19,461 nt of DNA from Saccoglossus kowalevskii (taxonomy: Eukaryota > Hemichordata > Enteropneusta > Harrimaniidae). The notes beneath the pieces were generated by a model that was given only the letters and a program-made list of their open reading frames with translations, ran no database searches and had not been told where the DNA came from. A program made the translations under genes and the position numbers. Positions within the stretch are counted from its first letter, which is position 1; every line of letters starts with the position of its first letter. Location of the stretch: the NCBI RefSeq assembly GCF_000003605.2, contig NW_003125011.1:1-19461 (forward strand), read 5' to 3'. Below, one piece after another: positions 9,881 through 18,815 of the stretch.

Positions 9881-10217
9881 GTATACCTGGCTGGCACTGA
9901 GTGCAATGAGATAGAACTGGACAAGGGATTGTGCATGTATACCTGGCTGGCACAAAGTGCAATGAAGTGAACTGAACAAGGATTGTGCATGTATACCTGT
10001 CTGGTACAGAGTGCAATGAGATGGAACTGGACAAAAGATTGTGCATGTATACCTGGCTGGCACAGAGTGCAATGAAATAGAACTGGACAAGGGATTGTGC
10101 ATGTATACCTGGCTGTCACTGAGTGCAATGAGATAGAACTGGACAAGGGATTGTGCATGTATACCTGGCTGGCACAGAGTGCAATGAGGTGGAACTGAAC
10201 AAGGGATTGTGCATGTA
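9774..10217. repeat. 222-bp tandem duplication (about four monomers)
   Basis: The rare word CCTGTCTGGTACAGAG occurs at 9774 and 9996, 222 bp apart (4 x 56 minus 2). In both places it is followed by ACAAAAGATTG, then a GAAATAG monomer, then a CACTGAGTGCAATGAGATAG monomer. The two missing bases lie in the irregular GAAGTGAACTGAACAAGGATTG near 9964. Only one CCTGTCTGG copy is present in the related segment, near 11730, so the duplication is private to this one. Confidence 0.82.
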
Positions 10218-10353
10218 TACCTGGCTGGTACAGAGTCCAATGAGATAGATACAAACAAGGGATTGTGCATGTATATCTGGCTGGTACAGTGTGCAATGAG
10301 ATGGAACTGAACAAGGGATTGTGCGTGTATACCTGGCTGGTACAGAGTGCAAT

Positions 10354-10740
10354 GATTTGTAACTGGACAAGGGATTGTGCATTTATACATTGCAGGCACA
10401 GAGTGCAATGAGTTGGAACTGAACAAGGGATTGTGCATGTATACCTGGCTGATACAGAGTGCAATGCGATAGAACTGGACAAGGGATTGTGCATGTATAC
10501 CTGCCTGGCACAAAGTGCAATGAGATGGGACTGGTCAAAGGATTGTGCATGTATACCTGGCTGGCACAGAGTGCAATGAGTTGGAACAGGACAAGGGATT
10601 GTGCATGTATACCTGGCTGGTACAGAGTGCAATTAAATAGAACTGAACAAGGGAATGTGCATGTATACCTGGCTGGCACAGAGTGCAATGAGTTGGAACA
10701 GGACAAGGGATTGTGCATGTATATCTGGCTGGTACAGAGT
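10354..10740. repeat. Block D, copy 3 with extension
   Basis: Order is GATTTGTAAC, GCATTTATACATTGCAGG, CTGATACAG, GCAATGCGATAG, CTGCCTGGCAC, GGGACTGGTCAAAGG, then GAGTTGGAACAGG, AATTAAATAG and GTATATCTGG. It matches 18816-19200 at an offset of 8462 bp, and its first part matches 11977-12250 at 1623 bp. Confidence 0.86.
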
Positions 10741-11197
10741 GCAATGAGATGAACTGGACAAGGGAATGTGCAAGTATACCTGGCTGGTAGAGAGTGCAAT
10801 GATATGGAACTGGACAAGGGATTGTGCATATATACCTAGCTGGTACAGAGTGCAATGAGATGGAACTGGACAAGGGATTGTGCATGTATACCTGGCTGGT
10901 ACAAAGTGCAATGAGATCGAACTGGACAAGGGAATGTGTATGTATACCTGGCTGGTACAGAGTGCAATGAGATGGAACTGGACAAGGGATTGTGCATGTA
11001 TACCTGGCTGGCACATAGTGCAATGAAATATAACTGGACAAGGGATTGTGCATGTATACCTGGCTGGCACAGAGTGCAATGAGATGGAACTGGACAAAGG
11101 ATTGTGCATGTATACCTGGCTGGTACAGAGTGCAATGAGATGGAACTGGACAAGGGAATGTGCATGTATACCTGGCTGGTACAGAGTGCAATGAGTT

Positions 11198-11837
11198 GGA
11201 ACTGGACACAGGATTGTGCATGTATACCTGGCTGGCACAGAGTGCAATGAGATAGAACTGGGCAAGGGATTGTGCATGTACACTTGGCTGGCAAAAAATG
11301 CAATGAGATAGAACTGGACAAGGTATTGTGCATGTATACCTGGCTGGCACAGAGTGCAATGAGTTGGAACTGAACAAGGGATTGTTCATATATACCTAGC
11401 TGGTACAGAGTGCAATGATATGGAACTGGACAAGGGATTGTGCATATATGCCTAGCTGGTACAGAGTGCAATGAGATGGAACTGGACAAGGGATTGTGCA
11501 TGTATCCCTGGCTGGTACAGAGTGCAATGAGTTCGAACTGGACAAGGAAATGTGTATGTATACATGGCTGGTACAGAGTGCAATGAGATGGAACTGGACA
11601 AAAGATTGTGCATGTATACCTGGCTGGCACAGAGTTCAATGAAATAGAACTGGACAAGGGATTGTGCATGTATACCTGGATGGTACAGAGTGCATTGAGA
11701 TGGAACTGGACAAGGGAATGTGCATATATACCTGTCTGGTACAGAGTGCAATGAGATGGAACTGGACAAAAGATTGTGCATGTATACCTGGCTGGCACAG
11801 AGTGCAATGAAATAGAACTGGACAAGGGATTGTGCAT
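11198..11837. repeat. Block E, copy 2
   Basis: Same marker order as 9241-9880, offset 1957 bp. Small differences include GCAATGATATGG near 11409 and ATACATGGCTGG near 11560. After this block the offset to the upstream copy drops to 1623 bp, so about six monomers (334 bp) present upstream are absent here. Confidence 0.85.
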
Positions 11838-11976
11838 GTATACCTGGCTGACACAGAGTGCAATGAGATAGATACAAACAAGGGATTGTGCATGTATACC
11901 TGGCTGGTACAGTGTGCAATGAGATGGAACTGAACAAGGGATTGTGCGTGTATACCTGGCTGGTACAGAGTGCAAT

Positions 11977-12250
11977 GATTTGTAACTGGACAAGGGATTG
12001 TGCATTTATACATTGCAGGCACAGAGTGCAATGAGTTGGAACTGAACAAGGGATTGTGCATGTATACCTGGCTGATACAGAGTGCAATGCGATAGAACTG
12101 GACAAGGGATTGTGCATGTATACCTGCCTGGCACAAAGTGCAATGAGATGGGACTGGTCAAAGGATTGTGCATGTATACCTGGCTGGCACAGAGTGCAAT
12201 GAGTTGGAACAGGACAAGGGATTGTGCATGTATACCTGGCTGGTACAGAG
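11977..12250. repeat. Block D, copy 4
   Basis: Matches 10354 onward at 1623 bp, with GATTTGTAAC, ATACATTGCAGG, GCGATAG and GGGACTGGTCAAAGG. It leaves the pattern at GGAACTCTACAAGGG near 12266, just before block F copy 2 begins. Confidence 0.85.
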
Positions 12251-12298
12251 TGCAATGAGATGGAACTCTACAAGGGATTGTGCATGTATACCTGGCTG

Positions 12299-13408
12299 GT
12301 ACAAAGTGCAATGAGATCGAACTGGACAAGGGAATGTGTATGTATACCTGGCTGGTACAGAGTGCAATGAGATGGAACTGGACAAGGGATTGTGCATGTA
12401 TACCTGGTTGTCACAGAGTGCAATGAAATAGAACTGGATAAGGGATTGTGCATGTATACCTGGCTGGCACAGAGTGCAATGAGATGGATACGAACAAGGG
12501 ATTGTGCATGTATACCTGGCTGGTACAAAGTGCAATGAGATGGAACTGAACAAGGGATTGTGCATGTATACCTGGCTGGTACAGAGTGCAATGATCTGGA
12601 AACGAACAAGAGATTGTGCATGTATACCTGGCTGGTACAGACAGCAACGAGATGGAACTGAACACGGGATTGTGCATGTATACCTGGCTGGTTTAGAGAG
12701 CAATGAGTTGGAACTGGACAAGGGATTGTGCATGTATACCTGGCTGGCACATAGTGCAATGAAATAGAACTGGACAAGGGATTGTGCATGTATACCTGGC
12801 TGGCACTGAGTGCAATGAGATGGAACTGGACAAGGGATTGTGCATGTATACCTGGCTGGTACAGAGTGCAATGAGATGGAACTGGACATGGGAATGTGCA
12901 TGTATACCTGGCTGGTACTGAGTGCAATGAGTTGGAACTGGGCAAGGGATTGTGCATGTATACTTGGCTGGCAAAAAGTGCAATGAGATAGAACTGGACA
13001 AGGTATTGTGCATGTATACCTGGCTGGCACAGAGTGCAATGAGTTGGAACTGAACAAGGGATTGTTCATATATACCTAGCTGGTACAGAGTGCAATGAGA
13101 TGGAACTGGACAAGGGATTGTGCATATATGCCTAGCTGGTACAGAGTGCAATGAGATGGAACTGGACAAGGGATTGTGCATGTATCTCTGGCTGGTACAG
13201 AGTGCAATGAGATCGAACTGGACAAAGGGAATGTGTATGTATATCCTGGCTGGTACAGAGTGCAATGAGATGGAACTGGACAAAAGATTGTGCATGTATA
13301 CCTGGGCTGGCACAGAGTGCAATGAAATAGAACTGGACAAGGGATTGTGCATGTATACCTGGCTGGCACTGAGTGCAATGAGATGGAACTGGACAAGGGA
13401 TTGTGCAT
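12299..13408. repeat. Block F, copy 2
   Basis: This matches 2507-3608 with the same marker order. The offset is 9792 bp at the left end and 9736 bp after the point where one monomer is missing. Private changes include GATCTGGAAACG where the other copies have GAGCTGGAAACG, and GTATCTCTGG where they have GTATCCCTGG. Near the right end there are single-base insertions (ACAAAGGGAATG near 13225, TATATCCTGG near 13240, CCTGGGCTGG near 13303). Confidence 0.88.
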
Positions 13409-13464
13409 TTATACCTGGCTGGTGCAGAGTGAAATTAGATGGAACTGAACAAGGGAATGTGCAT

Positions 13465-14010
13465 GTATACATGGCTGGCACAGAATGCAATGAGTTGGAA
13501 CAGGACAAGGGATTGTGCATGTGCATCTGGCTGGTACAGAGTGCAATGAGATGAACTGAACAAGGGAATGTGCAAGTATACCTGGGTGGTACAGAGTGCA
13601 AATGAGATGGGAACTGGACAAGGGATTTGTGCATATATACCTAGCTGGTACAGAGTGCAATGAGATGGAAACTGGATATGGGATTGTGCATGTATACCTG
13701 GATGGTACTAAGTGCAAATGAGATCGAACTGGACAAAGGGAATGTGTATGTATACCTGGCTGGTACAGAGTGCAATGAGATGGAACTGGACAAGGGATTG
13801 TGCATGTATACCTGGCTGGCACATAGTGCAATGAAATAGAACTGGACAAGGGTTTGCGCATGTATACCTGGCTGGCACTGAGTGCAATGAGATGGAACTG
13901 GACAAGGGATTGTGCATGTATGCCTGGCTGGTACAGAGTGCAATGAGATGGAACTGGACAAGGGAATGTGCATGTATACCTGGCTGGTACAGAGTGCAAT
14001 GAGTTGGAAC
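13465..14010. repeat. Block G, copy 2 with insertion cluster
   Basis: Same marker order as 8205-8740, including GCATGTGCATCTGG, GTGCAAGTATACC, GGATATGGG, GGTACTAAG and GGGTTTGCGCATG. It has six extra single bases between 13599 and 13736, each lengthening a short homopolymer. Its right end (13930-14010) is regular where the upstream copy has deletions. Confidence 0.85.
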
Positions 14011-14210
14011 TGGACACGGGATTGTGCATGTATACCTGGCTGGCAAAAAGTGCAATGAGATAGAACTGGACAAGGTATTGTGCATGTATACCTGGCTGGC
14101 ACAGAGTGCAATGAGTTGGAACTGAACAAGGGATTGTTCATGTATACCTGGCTGGTACAGAGTGCAATGAGATGGAACTGAACAAGGGATTGTGCATTTA
14201 TACCTGGCTG

Positions 14211-14658
14211 GCACTGCGTGCAATGAGATGGAACTGGACAAGGGATTATGCATGTATGCCTGGCTGGTACACAGTGCAATGAGATGGAACTGGACAAGGG
14301 AATGTGCATGTATACCTGGCTGGCACAGAGTACAATGAAATAGAACTGGACAAGGGATTGTGCATGTATACCTGGCTGGCACAGAGTGCAATGAGATATA
14401 ACTGGACAAGGGATTGTGCATGTATACCTGGCTGGCACAGAGTGCAATGAGATAGAACTGGACAAGGGATTGTGTATGTATACCTGGCTGGCACAGAGTG
14501 CAATGAGGTGGAACTGAACAAGGGATTGTGCATGTATACCTGGCTGGTACAGAGTGCAATGAGATAGATACGAACAAGGGATTGTGCATGTATACCTGGC
14601 TGGTACAGAGTGCAATGAGATGGAACTGAACAAAGGATTGTGCGTGTATACCTGGCTG
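14211..14658. repeat. Block U, copy 5
   Basis: Starts GCACTGCGTGC and keeps the U order including GAGATATAAC (14393), GATAGATACGAAC and GTGCGTG. It lies exactly 180 monomers (10080 bp) downstream of copy 1. Private changes include GAGTACAATGAAATAG near 14328 and GTGTATG near 14474. It is a U block without a recognisable V block before it. Confidence 0.86.
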
Positions 14659-14940
14659 GTACAGAGTGCGATGAGATAGAACTGGCAAAGGGATTGTGCA
14701 TGTATACCTGGCTGGTACAGAGTGCAATTAAATAGGAACTGAACAAGGGATTGTGCATGTATACCTGGCTAGTACAGAGTGCAATCAGATGGAACTGGAC
14801 AAAGGGAATGTGCAAGTATACCTGGCTGGTACAGAGTGCAATTAGATGGAACTGGACAAGAGAATGTGCACGTATACCTGGCTGGTACAGAGTGCAGTGA
14901 GATGGAACTGGACAAGGGATTGTGCATGTATACCTGGCTG

Positions 14941-15985
14941 GTACAAAGTGCAATGAGATCAAACTGGACAAGGGAATGTGTATGTATACCTGGCTGGTAC
15001 AGAGTGCAATGAGATGGAACTGGACAAGGGATTGTGCATGTATACCTGGTTGTCACAGAGTGCAATGAAATAGAACTGGACAAGGGATTGTGCATGTATA
15101 CCTGGCTGGCACAGAGTGCAATGAGATGGATACGAACAAGGGATTGTGCATGTATACCTGGCTGGTACAAAGTGCAATGAGATGGAACTGAACAAGGGAT
15201 TGTGCATGTATACCTGGCTGGTACAGAGTGCAATGAGCTGGAAACGAACAAGAGATTGTGCATGTATACCTGGCTGGTACAGACAGCAACGAGATGGAAC
15301 TGAACACGGGATTGTGCATGTATACCTGGCTGGTTTAGAGAGCAATGAGTTGGAACTGGACAAGGGATTGTGCATGTATACCTGGCTGGCACATAGTGCA
15401 ATGAAATAGAACTGGACAATGGATTGTGCATGTATACCTGGCTGGCACTGAGTGCAATGAGATGGAACTGGACAAGGGATTGTGCATGTATACCTGGCTG
15501 GTACAGAGTGCAATGAGATGGAACTGGACATGGGAATGTGCATGTATACCTGGCTGGTACTGAGTGCAATGAGTTGGAACTGGGCAAGGGATTGTGCATG
15601 TATACTTGGCTGGCAAAAAGTGCAATGAGATAGAACTGGACAAGGTATTGTGCATGTATACCTGGCTGGCACAGAGTGCAATGAGTTGGAACTGAACAAG
15701 GGATTGTTCATATATACCTAGCTGGTACAGAGTGCAATGAGATGGAACTGGACAAGGGATTGTGCATATATGCCTAGCTGGTACAGAGTGCAATGAGATG
15801 GAACTGGACAAGGGATTGTGCATGTATCCCTGGCTGGTACAGAGTGCAATGAGATCGAACTGGACAAGGGAATGTGTATGTATACCTGGCTGGTACAGAG
15901 TGCAATGAGATGGAACTGGACAAAGATTGTGCATGTATACCTGGCTGGCACAGAGTGCAATGAAATAGAACTGGACAAAGGATTG
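14941..15985. repeat. Block F, copy 3
   Basis: This matches the copy at 12299 at an offset of 2642 bp and shares its one-monomer deletion. It retains GAGATCAAAC at 14955, as in copy 1 at 2521, where copy 2 has GAGATCGAAC. At its right end it keeps the GATCGAAC monomer that copy 1 lacks, then has ACAAAGATTG with one base fewer. It diverges at GGTTGGTAGAGAGTGC near 16000. Confidence 0.88.
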
Positions 15986-16134
15986 TGCATGTATACCTGG
16001 TTGGTAGAGAGTGCATTGAGATGGAACTGGACAAGGGAATGTGCATGTATACCTGGCTGGTACAGAGTGCAATGAGATGGAACTGGACAAGGGAATGTGC
16101 ATGTATACCTGGCTGGCACAGAGTGCAATTAAAT

Positions 16135-16915
16135 AGAACTGAACAAGGGAATGTGCATGTATACCTGGCTGGCACGAAGTGCAATGAGGTGGAACTGGAC
16201 AAGCGATTATTCATATATACATAGCTGGTACAGAGTGCAATGAGATGGAACTGGACAAGGGATTGTGCATGTATACCTGGCTGGTACAAAGTGCATTGAG
16301 ATGGGACTGGACAAGGGAATGTGCATGTATACCTGGCTGGTACAGAGTGCAATGAGATGGAACTGGACAAAAGATTGTGCATGTATACCTGGCTGGCACA
16401 GAGTGCAATTAAATAGAACTGAACAAGGGAATGTGCATGTATACCTGGCTGGCACAAAGTGCAATGAGGTGGAACTGGACAAGCGATTGTTCATATATAC
16501 CTAGCTGGTACAGAGTGCAATGAGATGGAACTGGACAAGGGATTGTGCATGTATACCTGGCTGGCACAGAGTGCAATGAGTTGGAACTGGACTAGGGATT
16601 GTGCATTTATACCTTGCAGGCACAGAGTGAAATTAGATGGAACTGAACAATGGATTGTGTATGTATACATGGCTGGCACACAGTGCAATGAGATAGAACT
16701 GGACAATGGATTGTGCATGTATACCTGGCTGGTACAGAGTGCAATTAAATAGAACTGAACAAGGGATTGTGTATGTATACCTGGCTGGCACAGAGTGCAA
16801 TGAGTTGGAACAGGACAAGGGATTGTGCATGTATACCTGGCTGGTACAGAGTACAATTAAATGGAACTGAACAAGGGAATGTGCATGTATACCTGGCTGA
16901 CACAGAGTGCAATGA
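16135..16915. repeat. Higher-order unit H, copy 1 (period 20 monomers)
   Basis: Markers are GGCACGAAGTGC, AAGCGATTATTCATATATAC, GGTACAAAGTGCATTGAGATGGG, GCAATTAAATAG, AAGCGATTGTTCATATATAC, GACTAGGG and a full S1 cassette at 16601. Everything recurs 1120 bp (20 x 56) downstream with no net indel. Inside it, the AAGCGATT monomer occurs twice, 280 bp (five monomers) apart, at about 16201 and 16481. Confidence 0.88.
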
Positions 16916-17254
16916 GATAGAACTTGGCAAGGGATTGTGCATGTATACTTGGCTGGCACAAAGTGCAATGTGATAGAACTGGACAAGGTATTATGCATGT
17001 ATACCTGGCTGGCACAGAGTGCAATGAGTTGGAACTGAACAAGGTATTGTTCATATATACCTAGCTGGTACAGAGTGCAATGAGATGGAACTGGACAAGG
17101 GATTGTGCATATATACATAGCTGGTACAGAGTGCATTGAGATGGAACTGGACAAGGGATTGTGCATGTATACCTGGCTGGTACAGAGTGCAATGAGATCG
17201 AACTGGACAAGGGAATGTGTATGTATACCTGGCTGGTACAGAGTGTAATGAGAT

Positions 17255-18035
17255 GGAACTGAACAAGGGAATGTGCATGTATACCTGGCTGGCACGAAGT
17301 GCAATGAGGTGGAACTGGACAAGCGATTATTCATATATACCTAGCTGGTACAGAGTGCAATGAGATGGAACAGGACAAGGGATTGTGCATGTATACCTGG
17401 CTGGTACAAAGTGCATTGAGATGGGACTGGACAAGGGAATGTGCATGTATACCTGGCTGGTACAGAGTGCAATGAGATGGAACAGGACAAAAGATTGTGC
17501 ATGTATACCTGGCTGGCACAGAGTGCAATTAAATAGAACTGAACAAGGGAATGTGCATGTATACCTGGCTGGCACAAAGTGCAATGAGGTGGAACTGGAT
17601 AAGCGATTGTTCATATATACCTAGCAGGCACTGAGTGCAATGAGATGGAACTGGACAAGGGATTGTGCATGTATACCTGGCTGGCACAGAGTGCAATGAG
17701 TTGGAACTGGACTAGGGATTGTGCATTTATACCTTGCAGGCACAGAGTGAAATTAGATGGAACTGAACAATGGATTGTGTATGTATACATGGCTGGCACA
17801 CAGTGCAATGAGATAGAACTGGACAATGGATTGTGCATGTATACCTGGCTGGTACAGAGTGCAATTAAATAGAACTGAACAAGGGATTGTGTATGTATAC
17901 CTGGCTGGCACAGAGTGCAATGAGTTGGAACAGGACAAGGGATTGTGCATGTATACCTGGCTGGTACAGAGTACAATTAAATGGAACTGAACAAGGGAAT
18001 GTGCATGTATACCTGGGTGACACAAAGTGCAATGA
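17255..18035. repeat. Higher-order unit H, copy 2
   Basis: Matches 16135-16915 at exactly 1120 bp. Differences are single substitutions, such as GGAACAGGAC near 17367 and 17480 where copy 1 has GGAACTGGAC, and CTAGCAGGCACTGAG near 17621 where copy 1 has CTAGCTGGTACAGAG. It diverges at ACCTGGGTGACACAAAG, near 18011-18025. Confidence 0.88.
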
Positions 18036-18410
18036 GATGGAACTGGACAAGGGATTATGCATGTATACCCGGCTGGTACACAGTGCAATGAGATGGAACT
18101 GGCAAGGGAATGTGCATGTATACCTGGCTGGCACAGAGTGCAATGAAATAGAACTGGACAAGGGATTGTGCATGTATACCTGGCTGGCACTGAGTGCAAT
18201 GAGATGGAACTGGACAAGGGATTGTGCATGTATACCTGGCTGGTACAGAGTGCATTGAGATAGAACTGGACAAGGGAATGTGCACGTATACCTGGCTGGC
18301 ACAGAGTGCAGTGAGATAGAACTGGACAAGGGATTGTGCATGTATACCTGGTTGGCACAAAGTGCAATGAGATGGAACTGAACAAGGGATTGTGCATTTA
18401 TACCTGGCTG
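18024..18410. repeat. Block V, copy at right end
   Basis: Carries GATTATGCATGTATACCCGG (18057), the inherited one-base-short GGCAAGGGAATG (18101), GCACTGAG, GCATTGAG, GTGCACGTATACC and GAGTGCAGTGAG. It leads into a U block, as at 3563, 4960 and 5857. Several internal monomers of the full V block are missing. Confidence 0.82.
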
Positions 18411-18801
18411 GCACTGAGTGCAATGAGATGGAACTGGACAAGGGATTATGCATGTATACCTGGCTGGTACACAGTGCAATGAGATGGAACTGGACAAGGG
18501 AATGTGCATGTATACCTGGCTGGCACAGAGTGCAATGAGATGGAACTGGACAAGGGATTGTGAATGTATACCTGGCTGGCACAGAGTGCAATGAAATAGA
18601 ACTGGACAAGGGATTGTGCATGTATACCTGGCTGATACAGAGTGCAATGAGGTGGAACTGAACAAGGGATTGTGCATGTATACCTGGCTGGTACAGAGTG
18701 CATGAGATAGATTCAAACAAGGGATTGTGCATGTATACCTGGCTGGTACAGTGTGCAATGAGATGGAACTGAACAAGGGATTGTGCGTGTATACCTGGCT
18801 G
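18411..18801. repeat. Block U, copy 6 (7 monomers)
   Basis: Starts GCACTGAG and ends GTGCGTG in the U order but is 391 bp long (7 x 56 minus 1), one monomer shorter than the others. The odd base is in GTGCATGAGATAG near 18700, where one A is missing. It also has GATTCAAAC and GGTACAGTGTGC; the latter is shared with 10286 and 11909. Confidence 0.83.
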
Positions 18802-18815
18802 GTACAGAGTGCAAT

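Noticed and set aside
13120-13554. A plus-strand frame of 144 codons, and similar frames of 65-123 codons
   Set aside because: The plus-strand consensus has TGA in every monomer. These frames survive a few monomers through variants or indels and read only repeat sequence.
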